Shown here: positions 18,438 through 25,683 of the stretch, piece by piece
How positions within the stretch are numbered: the stretch's first letter is position 1
Layout: every line of letters begins with the position of its first letter
IMG/VR virus record: IMGVR_UViG_3300027972_000043
Coordinates: 1-30,198 of that record
Length of the DNA stretch: 30,198 nt
Reading direction: 5' to 3' (one strand)
Origin: a virus
Notes under the pieces: model-generated
Seen by the model: only the letters and a program-made list of their open reading frames with translations
What the model was told of the DNA's origin: nothing
The model's database searches: none
Made by a program: the position numbers and the translations under genes

Positions 18438-20171
18438 ATGCAAATAGATGTAACAACCACAGCACAGTTTGTGCCTATCAATCAGTTCTGTAATTGAGTA
18501 TTACCACAACAGGTAAGTATTCAAAATAGAGGAGACTACCCAGTACACTTCACAGCACACTGAACAGCTACAACAGCTGACTGTATAAAGATACCAGCAT
18601 GAAGGTCTCACTGAATATGGCTGACTCAATCCATTGAAGGATTATCGGTTATCTCCAACGGATGAACTTCCTCAACGATTATTACTGCTCTTGGAGAAGA
18701 GGTGGTAGCAGAAGCACCACCAGTTCCAAGAAATTGATTAGAAGCAGAATATTTACTTGCAACTAATAGCCTTGATACAAGTGGAAATTGATTTGATTGA
18801 ACTGATACATTAGTTTGATACTTTGCAGGCTACGCAAGTTTATCAACTTCAAGCTATATTTCATTATGAAATGTTCTAAATTGGGAATACACACAACCAT
18901 TCACTAAATGATTTTGGCATAAAACAACAGATAACTGAGCCAATAAGCACATTTTTTCAAAACAAAATCAATCTTGAGTCAATCAATGAACATGGATTGA
19001 AATGAATAACTGAAAGTATTGAATATGGTTATATAACGCAACAAGTGCAACAGATAATATAAGGCTTGAAACAGTATCAACTTTTAATGATGGAGATTGG
19101 CATTATGTAACATTCACTTATGATTGAAGTGGCAGTTACTTATGAGTCACAGTTTATGTAGATTGAGTAAGTGTATCAACTTCTTTAATTACATATACTT
19201 GAACTATTACAAACTCAATCTTAAATTCAGAATCTCTCCAGATAAATTGAAGATGGACAAGTACAGATTCAACTATGGAATGTGGTTTAGCTAAGTTGCG
19301 TGTATACGATAGAGTCCTTGATTTAGATGAAATAGAAATCCTATATTGAGATTGAATAGAATTTAATCCAGTTTGAGAAATAAACACACTTATTGTAGCA
19401 TGAGGAGGTTGAGCATGAGCTGCAGCATGAGCATGAGGAGGAGGAGGAGGAGTTATAAAAGAAACATCTATACCAATATGATTAGGTTCATATACCGTAA
19501 CTGTAGGGACTTGATGACTATGAAGTTCAAGTTCTAGTCTACAATGAGATAGTGGTACAAACTCTTTACTCTTCTCTTACTTAGCAGTTTGAGGTGGTGG
19601 GGGTGGAAGTAATCTTAATTCTTCTGGATTAAACGGTTGAAGTGGTGGATGAAATTGAGGTACATGAAATCCATGAATTATATTTTGACTTTGAACATCA
19701 TTACAATGAAATAATTGAGGGGTTCATGCATTAACTGCTCCAGCTTATTGAAGTGGAGGTGGAGGTGGTGCCGGTTCAGTATGAGCTAATTGAACAGGAA
19801 CAACATGAGGTAATGGATGAGATGGTATAGCTGACTCGATATCTGGCTCATCAGTTTACTACGGATGAGGAGGTGGAGGAAGTACATACGACAGTAACTG
19901 AACAGCAGGACTAGGATGACTCGGTTGAGGTTGAAATGGAAACATAAGTTGAAGTTGAGTAAACTGAGTAGATTGACTCTGATGAGGTGGAGGTTGAAAT
20001 GGTAGTGATTGAGCATGAAACCCACTAGGAAACTGAGGAAATGGAGGAAGCTGAGTAGTAATAATTTCTTACACTACTTGAGAAATAACAGCGACTGGAG
20101 GAACAATTACTACAAGTGGAGGAAATACAATCCATACATTTACAAGCAACGGAACATTTACAGTCTCATAA
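18438..20171 (+). CDS. Modular adhesin: anchor + LamG-like + polyglycine domain, 577 aa
   Basis: About 66 TGA codons in 577, all read as Gly. Residues 1-85 repeat the core of the 16912 protein. Residues about 110-325 have the LamG/concanavalin-type jelly roll pattern: GNVLNWEYTQPFTKGFWHKT, GTWIEMNNGKYGIWLYNATS, FNDGDWHYVTFTYDGSGSYL, LAKLRVYDRVLDLDEIEILY. Residues about 325-550 are glycine-rich (runs such as VAGGGGAGAAAGAGGGGGGV), like the polyglycine-helix tips of T4-like adhesins and the Gly-rich domain of many tail fibres. The C-terminus TGGTITTSGGNTIHTFTSNG is the familiar cap of that domain. Probably the main receptor-binding protein. The frame cannot exist in the standard code. Confidence 0.8.
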
Positions 20172-20180
20172 CCAACCAAA

Positions 20181-21107
20181 ATGAACGAACTATACCTAAA
20201 ACCAAACGGAGTAAAGGATTGCCCAGATGAACGAGACTTTAAGTTCTGAGCAATCGTAAAACCTCGAACAGATGTTCCTGAGGAAATACTCCCAGATTTC
20301 AAGAACGAAATCTTAAATCAAGGAAACACCATGCGTTGTACTCTGTTCTCTCCAGCAGGTGCAATTAACCATATGAATAGAAAAGAGTTTGGAGAGTTCG
20401 AGCTTACTAACTACCCTAGAAAAACTGGGGTAGAGTATCTTGAAGAAGCAATCAAAAGAGGATATTCAGAAATTAACTGATGGTACATTCAAGAATGAGT
20501 GAAACTCTACAGAGATAAATGAGACTTCACAGGATATGCAGTAGTAGACAAAACTAAAGATGCACTCAAGGAAGCAATAGCAAGTGGCAAACCAATCTGT
20601 GCAGGTTCTAACACTATTGACTGGAGCAAGACTGGAAAGTATGCACATATAGGAAATGGACAAGGACACGCATTCTATTTCCCATTCTATTCTAAGGAAT
20701 GAGTAATAGTCCCAAACTCTTGGGGAGATACAGTACACGACCGAGGATACTTCACAATTAAGTGGGAAGATATTGGATGTCTATTTACTTGCTATGCTTT
20801 ACTTGATAAATCGGATAAACCGTTTATTATGCAAGAGTATGCGAAGCTTCGAGGTTGGTGGAGTACAGAATACACTGACTATACAGAGCAAGCCACTAGA
20901 CTATGGGGAGCATTGGTTATAGCTAAAGCCTACGGAGTAGAACTATCACAAATTTACGACAGTGGCGAGAGAATAACAAAAGCTAGACTCACAGTTCTTG
21001 CATACAAAACAATGCTAAAAAAGATAGGAAGGAAGACAAAGTTTAAGTGAAATAAGATACTCCTCAAGTGGGAGTTAATTGAACTAATTATCAATGACCT
21101 TAAATAA
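20181..21107 (+). CDS. Papain-like cysteine peptidase, candidate lysin, 308 aa
   Basis: Six TGA glycines. The C1-peptidase arrangement is visible: NQGNTMRCTLFSPAGAIN with Cys53 as candidate nucleophile, GHAFYFPFYSKEG with His163, and VPNSWGD with Asn179, followed by GYFTIKWEDIG. In the papain family these give the Cys-His-Asn triad; the segment before Cys53 (NQGN) would hold the oxyanion Gln47. Residues about 215-308 are an extra helical domain (YAKLRGWWSTEYTDYTEQAT) that could bind the cell envelope. Position in the adhesin/lysis region and lack of another endolysin suggest cleavage of peptidoglycan cross-links or surface proteins. The substrate is an inference. Confidence 0.75.
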
Positions 21108-21109
21108 CC

Positions 21110-22567
21110 ATGCAATTCAATAGAGCTACACCAGAACTAAAGAACAAAGTACGAAGTTTTATTGACCAGAACAAAGAGCAATCAGCACCAAAGTTGGTTG
21201 CTCTTATTCAAAAGAAATTCAATATTATCGTTTCGGAACGAACAGTAAGCTATCAATTAGCTAGTATCAGACAATCACTTAATGAAATCTGAGAAGAACT
21301 TACAACAGCTATTGAGCAGATTAACGAAGAGGAAGACAAGAAACCGTATGAGGTTATTGAAAAAGGTGGAGAACTCTGCTACAGTCTCACAACTCAAAAG
21401 CAAACCTTCATTATTCCAGTTGCACAGATAGACAAGATGTTCAAAGACTTCTCTCGGAAAGGAAACAATCTTTCTGGAGAAGCTATGAGAGTTAAGTACA
21501 AACTACGGCCAGAAGCTTGGAACGCAATCAAGAGTAAACTATCACTCTACAAGGACTCGCATGTAGTAAGTCCACACACACTTGAGAGTCTATCTCCAGA
21601 GGATGAGGCACATGCTATTCATAAAGCTATTGAAGACCACATCGACACAAAGGTAGAGAAGTTCACAATGACCTACGATAAAGAGTTTAAGAAACGAGCA
21701 GAACAGGCGTTGAAGGAAAAGGCGAACTTCGATTATAAACTTGCCAGGCTACAAGAAGCTATCGAGAAGCACCAACCTATGGAGTTAGACTTTGAGCCTG
21801 TGGAGGTGTCGGAAAATGATGAAGCTATAAATTATGTACTTACTGATATTCATCTCGGAAAGATTGATACAGCAGGAGTTATCAGAAGACTCGATGCTAT
21901 GCTTCAAGATATAGTAAACAGTAAAGCAAAGACTGTTCAGATTACTTGTCTCGGAGATTTGGTTGAAACACTAGCACAAGGGTGAATGCACAAAAGCCAA
22001 ATAGAATATGGAACTGATGCAAACTACGGATACTGATTTGATGCACTTATGAAGACAGTAAACATATTTGAGAAATGGTTGTACGCAATAGCTAAGAGTG
22101 GAAAGAAGGTATATTTCAAGGCGGCAAGTGGGAACCACTGACGTTTCACACAAAACAAAGAAGATGACCACTGGAGAACTTGAGAGCTAGTGATATACGA
22201 AATGATTAAACGAGGAGTATCACAACTCGGAATAGAAGTGGAATACTTTAAAGAGAGAATAAATGTATTTGTGTTTGATGGCATACAATACATTATCCAT
22301 CATTGAGATTGAAACATAGGAAACCAAGCACCAGAGAAACTCATAGTATCACACGCAGACTTCTGAATGTATACAGTTATTCTATCTGGAGACAAACACA
22401 ACCTCAAGATGTCAGAGTGAAAGAACTACACTCAAATACAAGTGCCTGCACTCGCAGGGCAAGGAAGATATGATAAAGACATGAATTTGCATAGTGAGCC
22501 TTGATTTGTAAAGATACTAAGAAACACTTATGATACAGTTGATGTAATAATTAAGAGACTCAAGTAG
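21110..22567 (+). CDS. Calcineurin-like metallophosphoesterase with N-terminal helical/HTH domain, 485 aa
   Basis: Ten TGA glycines, TAG inside the terminator. Metal-site motifs occur in order: DIHLGK (D246, H248), LGDLVE (D283), SGNHG (N342, H343), IHHGDG (H398, D400) and SGDKHN (H430). The Gly of HHGDG and the Gly after GNH are TGA. Residues 1-60 look like a DNA-binding winged or HTH fold (APKLVALIQKKFNIIVSERT), followed by a coiled region. Phage enzymes of this kind act as nucleases or phosphatases; a DNA-repair or host-takeover role is plausible. AATAACC abuts the ATG directly. Confidence 0.85.
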
Positions 22568-22577
22568 TCTCTTTTTT
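22553..22577 (+). terminator. Rho-independent terminator
   Basis: AAGAGACT (22553-22560) pairs perfectly with AGTCTCTT (22566-22573), loop CAAGT, followed by T residues to 22577. It ends the transcript of the late/adhesin genes. Confidence 0.9.
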
Positions 22578-22580
22578 AAC

Positions 22581-22608
22581 TTGCATATAAATATTTTTCA
22601 AGTATATA
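22581..22608 (+). promoter_or_regulatory. Promoter TTGCAT-16-TATATA
   Basis: TTGCAT (22581-22586) and TATATA (22603-22608), 16 bp apart; TATAGT two bases further is an alternative -10. It follows the terminator and precedes the accessory genes; a short leader with AATAACC at 22622-22628 leads to ATG 22632. Confidence 0.5.
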
Positions 22609-22631
22609 GTATTGTACACTTAATAACCTTT

Positions 22632-23081
22632 ATGAACAAACACCTACTTAAAAAGTTCTACAAACTGTACGAAAGTATCACAGAAGTGGAACATTCTATA
22701 CTCCCTGAAAAGTACATAGAAAACTGATTTGTTTACTTTGAAGATATACACACACGATTATCAAGCCTATACAAAGAGTTTGACGACTCGGAATACTCTG
22801 AGCTTGAATACTTACAAGACATTGTAAGAAACAAAGGATACTATGATACAAGTAAGCTAACCGAAGAACATAGTAAGAAGTATGAAAGAAAGATGAGTAA
22901 GTGATGAATATTATTTACAGAGAATTGACTTTCTACAAATGAATATGATAACGAATGAGAAACTTGTATTATGATGAACAAAGAGTTTCACGCAGAATGC
23001 CAATACTGTTTTATCCCCCTTGAAACACTAGATGAGGCATTAAACCACATGGAAGAAAGAGGGTGGCTTAACACAATATAA
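22632..23081 (+). CDS. Hypothetical protein, 149 aa
   Basis: Five TGA glycines including a tandem pair (KMSKGGILFT). The N-terminal two thirds are charged and helical (KHLLKKFYKLYESITEVEHS, SELEYLQDIVRNKGYYD). The C-terminal part contains three cysteines (ETCIMMNKEFHAECQYCFIP) that could bind a metal, followed by an amphipathic helix ending at TAA 23079-23081. No family recognised. First gene behind a promoter in an accessory block, so possibly an early or regulatory protein. Confidence 0.65.
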
Positions 23082-23096
23082 TTAAATTTTAACACA

Positions 23097-23597
23097 ATGA
23101 GAATAGGATTAACAGGCTCGCACTCAACAGGTAAAAGCTCCATCGCTAGAAACTTTAGCAACCACATCGAAGAGATAGCCAGATGAGTTATTGCAGAGAA
23201 ATGACACCCAGATACATTATCAAAGGAAGAACTAGACGACTTTGAGCTAGTGATAATGAAGAAGCAGATTGAAGCAGAGAACACCATGCAAGACTTCATA
23301 TCAGATAGAACTGTGATTGATGTTCTAGCCTATGCAACAACCATGTGTAGACCAAGCATGACAGCAAGGCTCAAGGATATGGCAGAGATGCACTTGAAGG
23401 ATAATCCATACGATTTAGTATTCTATATCCCTATCGAGTTTCCTCTGGAGAAAGATTGAGTAAGATTTGAAGATGATAGTTATCAGAAGATTATCGACTT
23501 GCAGATACTCAAATATCTGAAACGATACAAAATACCATACATCACTCTTACTGGAACTCTCGAGGAACGACTTGCAATAATCCGTAAACACATATAA
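23097..23597 (+). CDS. P-loop kinase / AAA_28-like ATPase, 166 aa
   Basis: Three TGA glycines. Walker A GSHSTGKSS at residues 7-15 is near the N-terminus. The block DFISDRTVIDVLAYATTMCR carries the DR-D motif, and LVFYIPIEFPLEKDGVRFED gives the strand plus Gly/Arg lid typical of the NadR-kinase/AAA_28 group of nucleoside or nucleotide kinases. The C-terminal TLTGTLEERLAIIRKHI is also usual. It probably phosphorylates a nucleoside-like substrate (deoxynucleoside or nicotinamide riboside); the specificity is not readable here. Length agrees with the family. Confidence 0.78.
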
Positions 23598-23618
23598 TGA
23601 GATTATAACTTTCTCATT
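23596..23618 (+). other. Hairpin overlapping start region of the next gene
   Basis: AATGAGA (23596-23602) pairs perfectly with TCTCATT (23612-23618); it begins in the stop codon of the kinase-like gene and ends just before ATG 23619. It could hide the initiation site until upstream translation melts it, or mark an mRNA processing site. Confidence 0.4.
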
Positions 23619-23819
23619 ATGCTTATTCCCATCTCAGATTGAGTCATTCAAGAAGTATTGAAGCTCCAAGCAGTTGAAGAAGGAAGGCTTGGAAACTACA
23701 CAAAGGTAGATGAACGAATAGACAAATTTCGGAGTCATGTAAGCGACCTTGTAATGTGAGCAGTCATGGTTGAAATCCATAGACTCCAAAAATACCAATT
23801 ACCATATATTCCAAAATAG
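23619..23819 (+). CDS. Hypothetical protein, 66 aa
   Basis: ATG 23619 to TAG 23817-23819 with two TGA glycines (PISDGVIQEVLKL, LVMGAVMVEIHRL). Helical, mixed charge, no cysteine or membrane segment. Followed by the next gene after one base. Part of a string of short accessory genes; function unknown. Confidence 0.6.
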
Positions 23820-23820
23820 C

Positions 23821-24042
23821 ATGCAAGACATCACAATTTTTCGGCATATAGACTGAACAGCCAGAGGAATAGTTTGGAAAAGTTGAGAGCCAACTGATGA
23901 AGAAGTAAATCCAGAAGGGGCTACTTATATCACATACACGATAATGCCTAACGAGTTCTGCGACTTTGTCCAGAATGCAACAAAAGAGAAAGTTCACGCG
24001 TTATTAGATAATTTCATTATGAGGAATGAAACCTATCCATAA
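23821..24042 (+). CDS. Hypothetical protein, 73 aa
   Basis: ATG 23821, two TGA glycines, TAA at 24040-24042, overlapping the next gene by 17 bases. The sequence MQDITIFRHIDGTARGIVWK continues with an acidic turn and a helical end (KEKVHALLDNFIMRNETYP). It resembles small soluble accessory proteins; no family recognised. Confidence 0.6.
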
Positions 24043-24226
24043 ATACACTCTCGATGATGATACTGTTAAGAATATCAGAATGTTAGCAAGGTTTGAAATT
24101 CATAAGGAGATAGATCCAAACTGTCCATCTCACTCCGTTATCTGAAAAGAGGAAGTCAGAAGGCGAATAGCCGATACAGTTCTACGAATTATCGTGGAGC
24201 AGGAAAAGAAAAAGTTACTTCGGTAG
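24026..24226 (+). CDS. Hypothetical protein, 66 aa
   Basis: ATG 24026 is preceded by GAGGA, one of the few SD-like sequences in the window, and overlaps the end of the previous gene. One TGA glycine. The protein is helical with a basic C-terminus (VRRRIADTVLRIIVEQEKKK). The terminator directly overlaps its TAG. It may bind nucleic acid; family unknown. Confidence 0.6.
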
Positions 24227-24234
24227 CTTTTTTA
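24212..24234 (+). terminator. Rho-independent terminator with UUCG loop
   Basis: AAGTTAC (24212-24218) pairs with GTAGCTT (24223-24229, one G-U) around a TTCG tetraloop, followed by T residues to 24233. The stop codon of the upstream gene is within the 3' arm. Confidence 0.88.
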
Positions 24235-24235
24235 T

Positions 24236-24263
24236 TTGACACTGTGAAATATTCGTATATATT
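24236..24263 (+). promoter_or_regulatory. Promoter TTGACA-16-TATATT
   Basis: Perfect TTGACA (24236-24241) and TATATT (24258-24263) with 16-bp spacer, directly after a terminator. The leader contains AATAACC (24278-24284) before ATG 24288. One of the two clearest promoters in the window. Confidence 0.75.
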
Positions 24264-24287
24264 TATCTCACTTCTTAATAACCAATT

Positions 24288-24476
24288 ATGAAAACACTTA
24301 TTTTAATCGCTGTTATTTCAGCAATAGGGGCTACAAACTACGATTTACGTACATGAACACCTGAGGACACTGTACCAGTGAAAAAAACATCATTTGAGTA
24401 TGTTTCTTGCATGCAGGATTTAAGTATCCAAGACAAGGTAGAATGTGGAACTCCTCCAAAAACATTTGAAAAGTAA
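24288..24476 (+). CDS. Small secreted or periplasmic protein, 62 aa
   Basis: ATG 24288 to TAA 24474-24476, one TGA glycine. Residues 1-16 (MKTLILIAVISAIGAT) are a compact signal peptide: Lys followed by an apolar core and small residues. The mature part has two cysteines (YVSCMQDLSIQDKVECGTPP) that could form a disulfide, as expected outside the cytoplasm. It has its own strong promoter, hinting at an independent, perhaps early or lysogenic, role such as superinfection exclusion. That role is speculation. Confidence 0.65.
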
Positions 24477-24492
24477 AAAATCGGAGTATAAT
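24465..24492 (+). promoter_or_regulatory. Promoter of the large RNA, TTTGAA-16-TATAAT
   Basis: TTTGAA (24465-24470) and perfect TATAAT (24487-24492), 16 bp apart, overlapping the end of the preceding gene. Identical in both hexamers and spacing to the promoter at 703-730, which precedes the other structured RNA. Confidence 0.65.
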
Positions 24493-24794
24493 ACAAACGA
24501 CTACAAACTGCGGAGCGGAGGGTAGTTAGTCAGCATCGCTTTAGCTCGAAAGATACATGCATTGTAATACTCAAGCATATTACTCTTATATAACTAGCTT
24601 GAAGAACACCAAAATTAAATTTGTGAAATTATAGTTTTGGCGAACATAATTCACTCATTAGCACAACGAAGCCTTTGTAAGAGGTGGCAAGCTAGGTACT
24701 GACGACTCAGTATGACGCAATAGCTGAAATGCTATAAACAAAGCACAACCAAGTTATCACTAGTGGCTTACAACTGCTTAGTGATAGCGAATAT

Positions 24795-24865
24795 GGAGCA
24801 ATAATTCAACTGGTAGAATGTGAAGCTAGACTTCATAGATGAGGGTTCGACTCCCTCTTGCTCCT
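24795..24865 (+). tRNA. tRNA-like element with shortened anticodon loop
   Basis: The acceptor GGAGCAA/TTGCTCC, D stem ATTC/GAAT with AACTGGTA loop, T arm GAGGG-TTCGACT-CCCTC and spacing are canonical. The anticodon arm is TGAAG/CTTCA around only five bases (CTAGA), so the whole unit is 71 rather than 73 nt. If the closing G-C pair is opened, a seven-base loop GCTAGAC would present TAG, but position 33 would be C instead of U. No CCA is encoded (TGCA follows). Either a degenerate tRNA or a tRNA mimic built into the surrounding RNA. Confidence 0.6.
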
Positions 24866-24870
24866 GCATA

Positions 24871-24940
24871 GCAGACAAAGTGTAACGGTAGCACATCAGC
24901 CTCATAAGCTGGAGGATTGGGTTCAACTCCCATGTCTGCA
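24871..24940 (+). tRNA. tRNA with CAT anticodon (Met or Ile2 type)
   Basis: Acceptor GCAGACA/TGTCTGC, D arm GTGT-AACGGTA-GCAC, anticodon arm TCAGC-CTCATAA-GCTGG with U33 and anticodon CAT, T loop TTCAACT closed by TGGG/CCCA (four pairs). Position 8 is A instead of the usual U. The 3' end reads A-ACCA, one base more than a plain CCA tail. Next helix of the large RNA starts at 24944. It probably is a functional elongator or Ile2 (lysidine) tRNA; a structural role within the RNA is possible. Confidence 0.75.
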
Positions 24941-25172
24941 ACCATTGATACGAAAATAGATGATTGGAGAAATCCAAGTAAGACGGAGTATAAACCGATT
25001 TAAGACCTATTATCAACGATAGGCTCACTTATCCAGTATCAATAAGACACTTCACTGAATGAAGTAAAATGTCAGCGTTAGATGGACGACGATAACATGG
25101 GATAGCAGCACCTTGGCGAACCTGTCGCTACTGAGGGAAGAGACTCAGTATAATCAAGCGATTGCCAAAACT

Positions 25173-25198
25173 TCTTCCAATCCCAGGAAGATTTTTTT
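25173..25198 (+). terminator. Rho-independent terminator of the large RNA
   Basis: TCTTCC (25173-25178) pairs with GGAAGA (25186-25191), loop AATCCCA, followed by seven T and further T-rich sequence. The loop sequence ATCCCA could also pair with TGGGAT at 25098-25103. Confidence 0.85.
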
Positions 25199-25206
25199 AT
25201 TTTAGT

Positions 25207-25234
25207 TTTACAAGGAAAAGGAATTGAGTATACT
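25207..25234 (+). promoter_or_regulatory. Promoter TTTACA-16-TATACT
   Basis: TTTACA (25207-25212) and TATACT (25229-25234), 16 bp spacer, immediately downstream of the RNA terminator. It would drive the 25343 HNH gene and replication genes with a roughly 100-nt leader. Confidence 0.6.
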
Positions 25235-25257
25235 GCTAAAAGCGAACTGAGTTAAAT

Positions 25258-25336
25258 GACTTTGCAAAATAACAATCCTGTTTAATTCTCCATGTCTCGG
25301 TTCGCAAAGTCAGCATAGAGGATTAAACAGGGTTTT
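25258..25336 (+). promoter_or_regulatory. Pseudoknotted leader with terminator-like hairpin
   Basis: Two perfect helices cross: GACTTTGC (25258-25265) with GCAAAGTC (25304-25311), and CCTGTTTAAT (25277-25286) with ATTAAACAGG (25322-25331). The second is followed by GTTTTTA, so it resembles a terminator. The two can coexist as a pseudoknot or act as alternative states, which is how leader attenuators and riboswitches work. It ends 7-10 bases before the ATG of the HNH gene. Ligand or factor unknown. Confidence 0.6.
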
Positions 25337-25342
25337 TATATT

Positions 25343-25681
25343 ATGAAACATAGAAAGTACTACGAAAAGTGTACAAATAGAAAAATACCAAGTGATTTTC
25401 ATGTACACCATATAAATCATGACCATTCGGATAACAGAATTGAAAATCTTGTAGCAATACCAGGAGATTTACACATGTCGTATCACAATTTATATTTTTG
25501 ATTTGATACAGTAAATATACGTTTAACTCCAAGTATCCACATGGGGATGAAATGAATTAATGTATGAGTGCCAGAAGAACAATTAACTGAACTTATGGAG
25601 ATTTGTAAAGAAATATCATCCTGGATGTTATACAGGGAATATTTATTATGAAACTTTCCTTGTACAAATAATAGTTATTAA
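25343..25681 (+). CDS. HNH endonuclease-like protein, 112 aa
   Basis: Four TGA glycines. The block VHHINHDHSDNRIENLVAIP followed by HMSYHN is the HNH_3-type motif (His-His...Asn...Asn-Leu...His) of homing or phage HNH nucleases. No CxxC zinc pair is present. The C-terminal half (VPEEQLTELMEICKEISSWM) is helical. It is first in the replication transcript, behind the structured leader. Possible free-standing homing endonuclease; the nicking role is family knowledge, not shown here. Confidence 0.72.
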
Positions 25682-25683
25682 AT

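Larger units (their letters stand above)
24499..25198 (+). ncRNA. Large multi-helix noncoding RNA with tRNA-like units
   Basis: About 700 bases between a promoter and a terminator contain no usable frame but dense helices. GACTAC (24499-24504) pairs near 24522-24531. GTAATA/TATTAC lies at 24564-24583. CTAGCTTG (24594-24601) pairs with CAAGCTAG (24688-24695), enclosing CCAAAA/TTTTGG (24609-24640). TACTGA-CGAC-TCAGTA is at 24697-24712, ATAGC/GCTAT at 24720-24735, TATCACTA/TAGTGATA at 24755-24786. Two tRNA-like units occupy 24795-24940. ATTGATAC (24944-24951) pairs with GTATCAAT (25036-25043), enclosing TTGGA-GAAA-TCCAA and CCTAT/ATAGG. ACTTCA/TGAAGT is at 25049-25065. A nested TTGGC/GCCAA, TCGCT/AGCGA, ACTGAG/CTCAGT arm spans 25113-25168. 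Size, complexity, phage context and linked tRNAs recall GOLLD and ROOL RNAs, but no family match was tested. Confidence 0.7.

Noticed and set aside
24795-24865. Amber-suppressor tRNA (CTA anticodon)
   Set aside because: CTA occurs in the loop, but placing it at 34-36 breaks the anticodon stem, and TAG ends several genes (terL, scaffold, holin), so suppression would be harmful.
24795-24940. tRNA-Gly with anticodon TCA to read the reassigned TGA
   Set aside because: Neither tRNA-like unit shows TCA in its loop; the second is CAT and the first has a shortened CTAGA loop. The phage presumably relies on the host tRNA, or carries it outside the window.
24499-25198. tmRNA or RNase P RNA
   Set aside because: No tag-peptide frame with a tRNA-Ala-like end was found, and the conserved RNase P core sequences are not visible. 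A covariance search was not possible here.
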